A DNA stretch of 41,762 nucleotides from Branchiostoma floridae (GCF_000003815.2 NC_049993.1:4558602-4600363); one strand, 5' to 3'. Shown: positions 13,801 through 23,008, numbered from the stretch's first letter. Program-made: numbers and translations. The notes: a model not told the origin generated them from the sequence alone.

Positions 13801-15419
13801 TCTCTAATAGCTTTGATGTCTTTAGAATTGTTTGACATTTTCATTCATTATAATGCCTACAATAACATACCTTGCTTCTTCTTGAAAAGAGCTATTATAC
13901 ACATGTATGTTGTTCCAGCTTTTTATGGTCCTTCACTCAAGAACAGACCTAAGAGCTCATAAATGTAACGCAGCTGCAGCAGTTATACTACATATAACCA
14001 TTACATAATTTTTATATATCTCACAGTTAGCTTTAATAGTGCGTGATTATCTTCTCTTCTCCGACAGAATTTCAGTCTACTTTAGAAACCATCTGATTCA
14101 TACAAGGATTATCCCAAGACAGTAAATATATGTTACATGTATCTGAACTCACAGGTCTTTATTGCTTTCCTTTCAGCACTGATCCTTTGTTGTGACTTCA
14201 ATTATCAAAACCAATTAAGTCCTAATTACTGCTATCACCTTTGCAGCTGTAAGAACAACAATCAATTTTCCTTTAACCTGCAAGAAGCTTGTTCCTTTCA
14301 AATGCAATTCATGTCAAATACACAAATTGACTAGTTGTGTATTCAATTTCCCAACACAAACAATATCTAAGTTGAATACAATAGTGAACATGTGACTTGT
14401 TTACTCTAAAAGCTGTGGTGTTCTGTGTGTCTTTAATAGCCATGTCATTTGTATGTAGCTTCTAGTAGATGTCCAAGTAGATGTCATAGGTGCAGATATC
14501 CCAGACATAACGTCATGCTTTACAGTAATGTATGTTTGCACTACTTGCGGATGTGCCATTATGATGAACTATGCATGGCAACACAACACATGCCTCCCCC
14601 ATATAAATTTGACTACAGACATTTATACTAAATCATAGACCAAGACTTTCACCACAAGTACGTTTAAGAAATTAGGAAACAGCCATTTAAAACATTGTCA
14701 GTGCAAATAATTTGTGGAGCTGTCGTGTATTTCTGTTCCAAAGATGTGCCTAAAGAAGACCGCGCTCTGACTTGAGTGGGGAGGGGGGCATGCGCGTGTT
14801 CTGTTCTCTTGGCGAACGAACGAGATCGATCTTAATTTCTGGCTTCAAAATCGCTCCGTTTGTCAATCAGAACCACCGTAAAACGTACTTTCTGTTACAA
14901 TGTGGCAATATTCACCATTTGCTTGAACAGATAAGTTGGAAAATTGTTGTAAAGACAACGTTCCCAGGCGGCACGGACGTCGGTCGTGGAACAAACGCAT
15001 GTTTGTTTACTGATGGTGGGCGCGTCCTGAAAAGGCACATGAAACTATTTACCTCGCGAACGAAGAAGGCAAACTCACCTTTTAACATTCTGTTCACCGT
15101 TTGGAATCTTCCTCAGCTTCTTCTTCTTCAGGATCTTTACGGCCCTTCGACACAGATTCTCTGAATCCAACATTTCTTTTACTTTTCCGTAAGACCCCTC
15201 CCCCAGTAAGTCTCCCATCAGATACTTCCCTATCATTTTCGCTCGCTTTTTTCGCGGCGCGTACAAGACCAAATCTGCCGAGTCCACGCGATGAAAAAAG
15301 GGTATCCCGGTTTCTTCATCGTTGATAAATTGCATCTCGTCCATATGTCCCATGTGATCCATGATTTCGCGCTCCTGAGGAGGGGAAACCTCGACTGGAA
15401 GAGATTTATCCACAGCCAT
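5853..15419 (-). CDS. stk11: Serine/threonine kinase STK11 (LKB1)
   Basis: Nine exons: 15079-15419, 10684-10767, 9954-10043, 9080-9212, 8546-8682, 7964-8091, 7207-7264, 6706-6902 and 5853-6007 (1323 bp, 440 aa). Exons 2-7 measure 84, 90, 133, 137, 128 and 58 bp, as remembered for human STK11. LKB1 is the master kinase that activates AMPK-family kinases in complex with STRAD and MO25. Visible features: glycine loop GEGSYGKV (73-80), ATP-binding Lys95 in RRAVKI, catalytic HKDIKPGN (Asp193), the LKB1-type DLG (211-213), activation segment [15 protein letters not shown], and the tail motif [14 protein letters not shown]. The C-terminus RKISSCKQQ keeps a CaaX farnesylation box and the Ser (435) equivalent to human Ser428. 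Human Ser325 is Leu here (PPLPDT), and the human TQDF segment with the ATM-target Thr is absent. ATG 15419 is the first in-frame ATG after an upstream in-frame TAG. Confidence 0.97.
6211..6702. repeat. 40-bp minisatellite in STK11 intron 8, touching exon 8
   Basis: About 12 tandem copies of a 40-bp unit containing CCAATGGCTTCTCTACAAGG and TTAATTATCATATCTCC. The last four copies, nearest exon 8, look identical, while copies further from the exon are increasingly diverged (for example TTAGCATATC variants). The array runs to within a few bases of the exon 8 splice donor at 6705/6706, so the first intronic bases (GTCAGCCATTGGGC on the - strand) are themselves part of a repeat unit. Confidence 0.92.
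7681..7914. mobile_element. Palindromic MITE, family B, copy 2
   Basis: Second copy of the element at 3580-3801, inside STK11 intron 6. The left end is TAAAGGTGGTATCTCACTGC and the right end AGTGAGATACCAACTTTA. The central part (TTCTAAGTCATACTTTTA) is shared with copy 1. There is no coding capacity. Confidence 0.78.
8157..8255. repeat. Diverged repeat pair within STK11 introns, copy 1
   Basis: This stretch in intron 5 resembles 9292-9385 in intron 3. Shared features in order are a TAATAAAC segment, GACTGTCA, ACAAGTCTT-AAGCT, an AAGCTTTTG core, and CCTCAAA followed by GAGT. It is probably an old interspersed element or an intronic duplication. I see no terminal repeats that would classify it. 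Confidence 0.55.
9292..9385. repeat. Diverged repeat pair within STK11 introns, copy 2
   Basis: Partner of 8157-8255, in STK11 intron 3 and in the same orientation. It holds the same ordered blocks (CTAATAAAC, GACTGTCA, ACAAGTCTTGAAGCT, AAAAGCTTTTGTCCTCAAA). By eye the two copies agree at roughly three quarters of positions. Confidence 0.55.
9560..9773. mobile_element. Palindromic MITE, family A, copy 2
   Basis: About 214 bp in STK11 intron 3. The left end is ACTATAGTTCACCTTTAT; the right end reads ATAAAGGTGAATTAGCGT, its imperfect complement. Inner arms repeat GGTAACCTACATCCGTTG and CAATGGATATAGGTTACC in opposite orientation. The element is flanked by TA or TTA on both sides, compatible with a PIF/Harbinger-like (3-bp) or TA-targeting insertion. 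Confidence 0.75.
10044..10683 (-). other. U12-type AT-AC intron of STK11 (intron 2)
   Basis: On the coding strand the intron begins ATATCCTTT (10683 down to 10675), the minor-spliceosome donor consensus, and ends CACAC with terminal AC (10045-10044). A branch-site element CCTTAAC lies at 10059-10053, and its branch adenosine is about 10 nt before the end, as minor-class introns require. Joining AAGAT to GTACC keeps the frame (K-M-Y-L-V-M-E-Y-C), with the same split codon as human. Human STK11 intron 2 is also a U12 AT-AC intron. No GT-AG pair restores this junction. Confidence 0.95.
10198..10538. mobile_element. hAT-like MITE inside the U12 intron of STK11
   Basis: 341 bp with inverted ends CAGGGCTCGAAATAC and GTATTTCGAGCCCTG. 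Internally it repeats GTGCAGGTA several times, in both orientations. A CAGGG terminus is typical of hAT elements. I could not find a matching 8-bp target duplication, so the superfamily call is tentative. Confidence 0.75.
10833..10882. repeat. (AAT)n microsatellite
   Basis: About 50 bp of uninterrupted ATA/AAT trinucleotide repeat in STK11 intron 1, just upstream of exon 2. Confidence 0.95.
10884..15078 (-). other. STK11 intron 1, remainder
   Basis: 4.2 kb of AT-rich intron with no supportable coding exon. The only element I can delimit is the small MITE at 13316-13434. Several open frames of 60-90 codons occur without homology or flanking splice logic. Confidence 0.5.
13316..13434. mobile_element. 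Small MITE with TACTGTAAATGC ends
   Basis: About 118 bp in STK11 intron 1. The left end is TACTGTAAATGCAGA and the right end ATGCATTTACAGTA, its inverse. Inner arms contain GCGACCCACTGCGAAC and CCCTGCGAAC. No coding capacity. Confidence 0.7.
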
Positions 15420-15439
15420 CCTTGTGCGCCCTCCCACCT

Positions 15440-15455
15440 TCACGTCGCCATCTTG
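15440..15455 (-). promoter_or_regulatory. YY1-like element containing a three-codon uORF upstream of STK11
   Basis: The coding strand reads CAAGATGGCGACG at 15455-15443, a close match to the YY1 core AAGATGGCGGC. Its ATG (15451-15449) opens the out-of-frame reading ATG GCG ACG TGA, which stops at 15440, 20 bases before the main ATG at 15419. If transcription starts upstream of it, a minimal upstream ORF would be translated first. Confidence 0.5.
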
Positions 15456-15469
15456 TTTATCCCGCACCA

Positions 15470-16934
15470 GAGTGAGGCTGGCCTAGTTCTATTACCTTAC
15501 CTTCAGTAGTAAATGATGCGCAGCTCAAATCTTAAGGGCTGGAGGACATTTCTTCATCTTCAAAAGGAACCCCCGGATGTCCGACCAGATTTTCATGTGT
15601 TGTGGTACAAACAACACACGTCTGTCCTTTTGGTTTTGTTAAATTACTGGAAGATGTAAAGAACATATTCCCTGAATTTTATTACTCAACAATTGCACTT
15701 AATTGCATTTAAAGGTCTGCTACGCAGTTTTTTGCGCTCAGATTTGAAATATTCTAGAACTAAGAAATCTCAGATTTACTACTACTTTTTGTGTCATTAT
15801 TTCACATTTGCAACGTACAGAATCAGCCTACAAACATTTCGTCCTACGCGCGCTGTAACTTTCTGACCTCCCTAGTTAGGCACCGGTGAGAATTCGAACA
15901 AGAATCAATCATCAACGGGTTCGTACGGAAGATGAAGTTATTTTGTTACTAATTTGAACATTAGCAATGATGGAGCAAATGTACTATTATTATATTATAA
16001 TACATAGTTTGATCCAGAATCTTCAGTTAGTAGCTGTAGTATTAATTAGAAAATTTCTGTAAAATCTATTAGATAAGAACGTGCATGCACAACTGTTTAA
16101 AGGGTCTCGTTGTGATATGGGTAAAAAGACACACCATTGCAACATTCAAAGTTATATCATACATATGCAAAGTACTGCTTTCTGAGCAAATTGTCATATG
16201 GATGTACATTCTGTTAAAAAGACCAGGTTTTATACTTCCTCATGTAATGTTACATGTTACTTAAGTGTTCATCTTTGCTTAAGACAATACACAAGGAGAC
16301 AATCAAAATTTGTACTGCCCATAAAGTGCAACAGCTCTCATATATCATATCTACATGTGAGTTTAAAGGGATATGTTGTATTTTTACTTTGTTAAAACAA
16401 AGTACCTTACACAAGCAACAACATTTAGTACTGTATTGTCCTAAATTCCATTACATAGATGTGAGTGACTGACAACTAAGATAAGACAATTCCTCACAAG
16501 ATAGAGTGAAATTTGGGTTAATGCTTCAAGTTCATCTGTTCTTCAAGTTCAACGACTCTGTCATTTGGGGTCCCTAAATCCAACATCAAGCACATGTGTA
16601 CTGCTGTAGTGTGTAAGAGATAGTGGTTCCAGGCTATCAGTGTAGAATTATAAAAAATAAATAGGTTCTATAGTGCTACTTGGATTCTTCTTAAGTACCT
16701 GTGACTTATAGACTTAAATGTAAAATAGTTTTATCAGTGTTACAACTCATATTACATAGCCAGATGTGTGAAAATATACAGGCTCATTTCTACTTGGGCA
16801 TCTTTAGGTTCTATTGAACATGTCTATGTTATCTCAAACAAGTGACTCCTGGGAGGGCCAACCAGACAACAATACAATTATCGTTCTCCCAGCATCTGCT
16901 TGAAGACATCTACTCAGATTCTACTGTATAAGCA
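15470..16934. other. Intergenic space between INIP and STK11
   Basis: Both neighbours are transcribed leftward, so this should contain the INIP 3' UTR (right part) and the STK11 promoter (left part). I see no coding exon or delimitable repeat. A TTTATT at about 15678 (AATAAA on the - strand) is the only obvious polyadenylation candidate I noted, and it is suspiciously close to STK11. Confidence 0.4.
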
Positions 16935-17650
16935 TCATGTTGGTGGGGGGCTGTCCTCTACTCGAGGTAGAACCGGGAGAATCAGGTTACCAAATGAAGA
17001 GTCCTGCGGCACAAAGTAGCCAAACGAGTTGGCGTGGGCATGCTGCAAGGGAAAAATGGAGTTTGTGTTAAATATAACTAGTTAAGGTTTTCAATTCACA
17101 GAAATGATGAGAAATAGTTCATCTCGATAGCAAAGCTTAACTCATCTGTATCATACCTTTATACAGGTATACTATCAGGGACGTTTCTGTCCTTTTTAAA
17201 TGATAGCTTGAAAAGGTATGAACTAATAAGGCACCAATGCAGGGGTCTCGCCAGCGTCCGTTTTTCCGTCAATTGACGGAAATTTGCTGCGTCTGACGGA
17301 AAAATTTTAAAACCAATCCGTCAACCTTGACGGACAAAAATCCTTGGTGGAAGCTACAGGCGGCTTGGGGACGCCGTCCACGGCCGTAAAAGCCACACAC
17401 TGTTTGTCTTGCTATTGTTATGATTGTTGACAATGTGTGTCGGCGCCCTTTCGCATACGATAATCTCATTAAAACCCGTTTTTCAAGGTCTCAGTTCAGT
17501 CCTTCTAATTAATTTTTGCGGTTTTCGCGACGATTGTAATTGGCTGACGGAAAAAAATTTCGAGCTGGCTAAAGCCCTGCACCAATGTATCCACTTACAC
17601 ATGTCTTTGTCATGACTGGTTTATATCCATGACCTGTAAGATTGACTGGT

Positions 17651-17699
<49 letters not shown>

Positions 17700-19715
17700 T
17701 GTGTGTCTGCATGTATGCATGTGTCTGTCTGTCTATGGTTACCTGTAAAGCCTGTCTCTGTGCCTGATTCATGTGTTGCACTTCCATTTGGTCCCTGATG
17801 CCTGTAGGCTCTTTCCTGTGAACAAAAAAATGTACATAATTTTATGTCAAAAAGAAGATTATTTACTATTAGACTTTTCCCTGATTTGTTTCCAACCAAT
17901 ATTTACTTGTGTCAATCTGATTAAATGTCCTAGATCAATTCTTTGGAGCAAGGTTGAAATGCCATTTGACCTCTGAGTCTGACAAAACATGATTATCTTC
18001 AGTTCAAACTTAACCTCTGACTTGATGACCTTTCACTCACCTCTGCATGAGCTTCTTCTTCTGCTGCTGAAGGTCAGCCAGGATTTTGGAGCGGTTTTGT
18101 TGCACTTCTGGAAAATGTGTAATGTAACGTATTAGCTCTGACACAGTTGTGGAATAACAATATCAATGCTTTTTAATTGTATAAAAACATAGAACCAGAC
18201 CTTTGGCCAGGACTGGCAGAGAATCTGTTTGGCAGCCAAGGCAGGTTTTCCAGAGGATATTAGAGTTAACGTTAGTTCACCTTTATCCGTAGGGTAACCT
18301 ATATCCGTTGTACATAAAAATAGGGTATTTGGGGATCGTTATGTCAAGGGAAGGTAGTTTCACATTGCAATATCTTGAAAATGTAGACATTTGAAACCCA
18401 CGTTGTTGACCTGAAATCTCTGAATACCCAGCTTTTTTAAACAACGAATCTAGGTTACCCAACGGAAAAAGGTGAACTAGCGTTAGATAAGCACTCTGGG
18501 GATTTGTCATGCAGGGAGAGTTTTCCGGTCTGGCTACTTCAACATCAATTTTCACACTTGTTTAGTTGTTAATTAACGCATGAAGACTGTAGCTCATTTG
18601 TTATACCAACAGTATATGCAGCTGCTGTCATCAGTATAACGGCCGTTACATACATGTCATGTTGAAGAGGTCTGCATGCAACCAGCAGCTTCGTTGTTGT
18701 CAAAGACTACGAACTGTAACATTTCTTAGCCCCCTTCGCAGACTTCAGGAACGGTGGCGTTTATTTTTTTAGGGGGGGGGGGGGGTGCGAGCGTAGCCAG
18801 GGTACTAGGGGTGGGTACCGGTACAGAAAATCCAGGTCCAGGTCCGGTTCAGGTGCAAAGGATCAGGTCCAGGTCCGGACCTGAACCTGGACCTGATTCA
18901 GTATGACTCATACCAATGGTCCATTTCACTACAAAGAAATCTGTTTGGTGGAGTATTAGACGTACACTGGCGTTTTAAAATCCTACAACGCTAACTGCAC
19001 CTGTACGATTGGCTGTAAAACTTGGTAGAAATTACTGTAAACTAGATACTCTACTTCACTCTTGTTGTTTTCTTCCACCTGCAAGCGCCAAAACGCGTGA
19101 ATGCCTGATAAAATAATCTGTTAATTTTCTAATCGGTCCAACATCCGGTCCACCTAATTTTTTCAGGTCCGGTTTTTCTGGACTGGTCCAATAAGAAAAA
19201 CCGGTTTTGTACCGGTACCGGTACGCTGTACCGATACCCAGCCCTACTGGGTACCATCCTCCGTAGTGACTGCTGGCTCAATACTTTCGCTTGCTATCTG
19301 TGGTTAGCAAGTGAAAGCATTGAGCCAGCGGTCACTACAGTCTAGTACAGAGGACATGGTACTCAGGCTAGTGCGAGCGATGATTCGTGTTACACTTATA
19401 GGTATGCTATACTCCCTTTCCCAGCATAAAGTTACCTTAGCCCATGTCAAAAATCATGAATCAGCACCCAAAAATAATAAACGCCACCGCCCCTGAAGTC
19501 TACAAAGGAGGCTACACAACACAATACCTTGGTCCACGTGTGCGCTAATTTAGAGTTGTAATGTTAAATAAGACATAATTCGATACAACGAGATTTTTTA
19601 AATCAGGGATGGCAAATGTATCTAATATAGCCTGGCCCTTCAGAAAACAGTCATGCCATGCTGTGTGCCACTAAAGCATTGCCCTACCTTGAGAGTTAGG
19701 ATTGGTTGAAGCCAT
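16935..19715 (-). CDS. inip: INIP, SOSS complex subunit C
   Basis: Four exons: 19688-19715, 18041-18107, 17743-17815 and 16935-17042 (276 bp, 91 aa). All junctions have GT-AG splice sites, and phases 1, 2 and 0 join cleanly. SOSS-C is the small subunit that binds INTS3 and the single-strand-binding protein NABP1/2 in the nucleus and acts in DNA double-strand-break repair. The evidence is the N-terminal helix NRSKILADLQQQKKKLM (human counterpart NRVAILAELDKEKRKLLM) and the diagnostic C-terminus LQHAHANSFGYFVPQDSSFG followed by NLILPVLPR. The protein is about 13 residues shorter than human (104 aa); the missing part is the Ser/Pro linker before the GIRDQ segment, at the exon 2-3 junction. The extra tail VEDSPPPT replaces the human LDPE. 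Exon 1 encodes only MASTNPNSQ, so the start rests on splice phase and is slightly less certain. Confidence 0.94.
17240..17579. mobile_element. Non-autonomous hAT element in INIP intron 3
   Basis: 340 bp with ends CAGGGGTCTCGCCAGC and GCTGGCTAAAGCCCTG, flanked by a perfect 8-bp direct repeat CACCAATG (17232-17239 and 17580-17587). A CAGGG terminus plus an 8-bp duplication is the hAT signature. The inside is rich in CCGTCA/TGACGG subrepeats. No transposase. Confidence 0.9.
17649..17708. repeat. (GT)n microsatellite
   Basis: About 60 bp of nearly pure GT repeat in INIP intron 3, followed by imperfect GTCTG/CATG repeats to about 17735. It ends close to the exon 3 donor at 17742. Confidence 0.95.
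18269..18483. mobile_element. Palindromic MITE, family A, copy 3
   Basis: 215 bp in INIP intron 1. The left end is ACGTTAGTTCACCTTTATCC; the right end GGAAAAAGGTGAACTAGCGT is its near complement. It is flanked by TTA at left and TTA/TA at right. Inner arms contain GGTAACCTATATCCGTTG and CAACGAATCTAGGTTACC. This is the best preserved copy of the family. Confidence 0.8.
18806..19246. mobile_element. hAT-like element with TAGGG...GGTACCGG ends (inner)
   Basis: 441 bp with ends TAGGGGTGGGTACCGGTAC and CCGATACCCAGCCCTA. The flanks are CAGGGTAC at left and CTGGGTAC at right, a 7-of-8 match that suits a hAT-type target duplication. The inside is built from GGTCCAGGTCCGG/CCGGACCTG repeats. A related element lies at 40600-41071. 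Confidence 0.75.
19263..19338 (+). repeat. 33-bp-stem hairpin
   Basis: The arms 19263-19295 and 19306-19338 are inverted repeats separated by a 10-base loop. In RNA of the + strand, 30 pairs are Watson-Crick, two are G-U and one is A-C. It lies inside the composite transposon in INIP intron 1 and would be antisense to the INIP transcript. Its size resembles a microRNA precursor, but there is no evidence of processing. Confidence 0.8.
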
Positions 19716-20162
19716 TAGTATTGTGCTAAAATCTTTGAATCACTGTCACAGTGCCAGATCAAGGAATGATTGAACTTGAAGTCCCTCTGTCTAGTCTGTC
19801 CTTGTACGTTTAAGCGCACTAGCAATATTGCACTTGTCCAAAATACAGGGTATACAGGTTATCTTATGCCTGTATAACCAAAATATGGCCTTTTAAACTT
19901 TCATTTAGCAACGAATCTCAATTTTGATCACCCATTCTGCTGTCAATTCATTCCACAACCAACAAGGCGGCAGAGTACAGTATTTCTACGCGACCCCCGG
20001 AGTCAATGACGTAGGGGTAAAAACATAGTGCGGTCGAAATCTTCAATCGTTCGTAAATACCTTAAAGTACATGTAAGGGAGGGATGAACTTTACTGTGTG
20101 GTAGTATAATATGTCGGCTTTCAGATGGCACGAATGAGATTTTTCAGTTTGGCCTGTCGTTG

Positions 20163-20170
20163 TATAAATA
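20163..20170 (+). promoter_or_regulatory. TATA box of the array unit (six copies)
   Basis: TATAAATA, followed by an ORF start 67 bases downstream. Identical copies begin at 21685, 23208, 25259, 26261 and 27784. Unit 4 has lost it. About 80 bases upstream is a TATAATATG segment, and CRE-like TGACGTAG lies about 155 bases upstream, so the layout resembles a compact Pol II promoter. Activity is inferred only. Confidence 0.55.
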
Positions 20171-20229
20171 CGCGTGACCTTTACAGCTGGCTGTCTCAGT
20201 GAGTCGGCTGCAGTTCCGGGTGACCCCGC

Positions 20230-20526
20230 ATGACCCTATTTCAAAGAGGGCGTCACAATGTTAAAAAACCACAATATTTTTTTGTTTTTGGTTATTTTGT
20301 ACGTTGTACCCTCGACTTTAACATACTCGTCTGTCGTGCTTCCCAAATGCACCCTACTATAATTTTATCCGCGTCGATGTCAGTCACCTTGCGGTCCTTA
20401 ACTATAGGAAGCCCCATAGGCCGAAAACTGTATTCTGCTACCTTGAACCGCAACGGGTATTGGCCAAAATCTGGCAAAAACGTTATATTAGGGCAAAGTT
20501 GCTTGGTATGTCAGGTGTTGGCGTAG
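20230..20526 (+). CDS. 98-codon ORF of the array unit, uncertain
   Basis: The ORF begins 67 bases after the TATA box and is repeated without change at 21752, 23275, 25326 and 26328. The last copy (27851-28096) is cut at codon 72 and fused to flanking DNA. The protein starts MTLFQRGRHNVKK and has one aromatic/hydrophobic stretch (QYFFVFGYFV). I recognise no domain. A 61-codon open frame overlaps it on the - strand (20292-20477) but opens with a TTG-type start. With identical copies, conservation cannot separate coding from chance, so this is a candidate only. Confidence 0.22.
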   Translation: MTLFQRGRHNVKKPQYFFVFGYFVRCTLDFNILVCRASQMHPTIILSASMSVTLRSLTIGSPIGRKLYSATLNRNGYWPKSGKNVILGQSCLVCQVLA

Positions 20527-20564
20527 ACTCCCTTGAAATAAGCCTGTTTGTTCTACCGTCAGAC

Positions 20565-20586
20565 GGCCGTTGCCATGGCAACGGCC
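20565..20586. promoter_or_regulatory. Perfect 22-bp palindrome with RFX X-box (ten copies in array)
   Basis: The palindrome is centred on GTTGCCATGGCAAC (20569-20582), the symmetric high-affinity RFX-family X-box, flanked by GGCC on each side. Identical copies start at 21085, 22087, 22608, 23610, 24140, 24659, 25661, 26663 and 27184. The 521-bp duplication doubles the number of sites in each long unit. RFX factors bind as dimers to such sites in ciliary and immune gene promoters. Binding here is inferred from the motif. Confidence 0.75.
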
Positions 20587-21485
20587 ACTATAGGCCTTTC
20601 CCTATGCTTAACTATGGGACTTAGTGTGAAAGCGCATTTGGCCCGAAACCCGCACCCCCCCCCCTTTTTCTGCGGCAACTAACCTTCAATCTAACCCTAA
20701 ATCACTCCTAACGTAACAACAGACACAAATTGTCTCCGTTTACATGAAAAGAGCAGCCAGAATAGTGAATTTGATCAGATAATGAGAGCACTAAATGTCC
20801 CGTTCTATGAGCCCTGCACGGGGCCTTCCTAATGGCAGGTGCCAAAGTACAAAGTTGCCGAAATCTCAGCAACCGCTTGAAAGATTGAAAAGAAAATTGG
20901 CAGAAGTTTACATCTTTACTAGTTTCGTTGTATGAACGAAAGAAAATCCAAGGTCAAGTTCGTTTAACCGCAACGGGTATTGGCCAAAATCTGGCAAAAA
21001 CGTTATATTAGGGCAAAGTTGCTTGGTATGTCAGGTGTTGGCGTAGACTCCCTTGAAATAAGCCTGTTTGTTCTACCGTCAGACGGCCGTTGCCATGGCA
21101 ACGGCCACTATAGGCCTTTCCCTATGCTTAACTATGGGACTTAGTGTGAAAGCGCATTTGGCCCGAAACCCGCACCCCCCCCCCTTTTTCTGCGGCAACT
21201 AACCTTCAATCTAACCCTAAATCACTCCTAACGTAACAACAGACACAAATTGTCTCCGTTTACATGAAAAGAGCAGCCAGAATAGTGAATTTGATCAGAT
21301 AATGAGAGCACTAAATGTCCCGTTCTATGAGCCCTGCACGGGGCCTTCCTAATGGCAGGTGCCAAAGTACAAAGTTGCCGAAATCTCAGCAACCGCTTGA
21401 AAGATTGAAAAGAAAATTGGCAGAAGTTTACATCTTTACTAGTTTCGTTGTATGAACGAAAGAAAATCCAAGGTCAAGTTCGTTT

Positions 21486-23008
21486 AAGGCGGCAGAGTAC
21501 AGTATTTCTACGCGACCCCCGGAGTCAATGACGTAGGGGTAAAAACATAGTGCGGTCGAAATCTTCAATCGTTCGTAAATACCTTAAAGTACATGTAAGG
21601 GAGGGATGAACTTTACTGTGTGGTAGTATAATATGTCGGCTTTCAGATGGCACGAATGAGATTTTTCAGTTTGGCCTGTCGTTGTATAAATACGCGTGAC
21701 CTTTACAGCTGGCTGTCTCAGTGAGTCGGCTGCAGTTCCGGGTGACCCCGCATGACCCTATTTCAAAGAGGGCGTCACAATGTTAAAAAACCACAATATT
21801 TTTTTGTTTTTGGTTATTTTGTACGTTGTACCCTCGACTTTAACATACTCGTCTGTCGTGCTTCCCAAATGCACCCTACTATAATTTTATCCGCGTCGAT
21901 GTCAGTCACCTTGCGGTCCTTAACTATAGGAAGCCCCATAGGCCGAAAACTGTATTCTGCTACCTTGAACCGCAACGGGTATTGGCCAAAATCTGGCAAA
22001 AACGTTATATTAGGGCAAAGTTGCTTGGTATGTCAGGTGTTGGCGTAGACTCCCTTGAAATAAGCCTGTTTGTTCTACCGTCAGACGGCCGTTGCCATGG
22101 CAACGGCCACTATAGGCCTTTCCCTATGCTTAACTATGGGACTTAGTGTGAAAGCGCATTTGGCCCGAAACCCGCACCCCCCCCCCTTTTTCTGCGGCAA
22201 CTAACCTTCAATCTAACCCTAAATCACTCCTAACGTAACAACAGACACAAATTGTCTCCGTTTACATGAAAAGAGCAGCCAGAATAGTGAATTTGATCAG
22301 ATAATGAGAGCACTAAATGTCCCGTTCTATGAGCCCTGCACGGGGCCTTCCTAATGGCAGGTGCCAAAGTACAAAGTTGCCGAAATCTCAGCAACCGCTT
22401 GAAAGATTGAAAAGAAAATTGGCAGAAGTTTACATCTTTACTAGTTTCGTTGTATGAACGAAAGAAAATCCAAGGTCAAGTTCGTTTGAACCGCAACGGG
22501 TATTGGCCAAAATCTGGCAAAAACGTTATATTAGGGCAAAGTTGCTTGGTATGTCAGGTGTTGGCGTAGACTCCCTTGAAATAAGCCTGTTTGTTCTACC
22601 GTCAGACGGCCGTTGCCATGGCAACGGCCACTATAGGCCTTTCCCTATGCTTAACTATGGGACTTAGTGTGAAAGCGCATTTGGCCCGAAACCCGCACCC
22701 CCCCCCCTTTTTCTGCGGCAACTAACCTTCAATCTAACCCTAAATCACTCCTAACGTAACAACAGACACAAATTGTCTCCGTTTACATGAAAAGAGCAGC
22801 CAGAATAGTGAATTTGATCAGATAATGAGAGCACTAAATGTCCCGTTCTATGAGCCCTGCACGGGGCCTTCCTAATGGCAGGTGCCAAAGTACAAAGTTG
22901 CCGAAATCTCAGCAACCGCTTGAAAGATTGAAAAGAAAATTGGCAGAAGTTTACATCTTTACTAGTTTCGTTGTATGAACGAAAGAAAATCCAAGGTCAA
23001 GTTCGTTT
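21486..23008. repeat. Array unit 2 (long form, 1523 bp)
   Basis: It has the same content as unit 1, with the duplication junction CGTTTGAACCGC at about 22487. X-box palindromes start at 22087 and 22608; the TATA box is at 21685. Confidence 0.95.

Larger units (their letters stand above)
18727..19514. mobile_element. Composite (outer) inverted-repeat element in INIP intron 1
   Basis: The outer arms match in inverted orientation over about 45 bp. The left arm includes GACTTCAGGAACGGTGGCG and TTTATTTTTT; the right arm includes AATAATAAACGCCACCGCCC and TGAAGTCTACAAAGGAGGCT. Inside are a second element (18806-19246) and a long hairpin (19263-19338), so this is a nested insertion. No coding capacity. 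Confidence 0.75.
19964..21485. repeat. Array unit 1 (long form, 1522 bp)
   Basis: The internal duplication junction at about 20966 reads CGTTTAACCGC, one base shorter than the CGTTTGAACCGC junction in units 2 and 6. X-boxes lie in palindromes at 20565 and 21085; the TATA box is at 20163. Confidence 0.95.

Noticed and set aside
15420-15467. Longer STK11 N-terminus starting at 15467
   Set aside because: The codon there is GTG, not ATG, and a TAG lies upstream in frame. The first in-frame ATG is 15419.
17621-17899. Open frames with long His-Thr repeats over 17649-17708
   Set aside because: These are only the GT microsatellite read as protein, although they overlap the true INIP exon 3 in another frame.
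20292-20477. 61-codon - strand frame in each array unit as a gene
   Set aside because: It opens on a TTG codon, with no ATG until well inside, has no recognisable domain and is fully overlapped by the + strand ORF.
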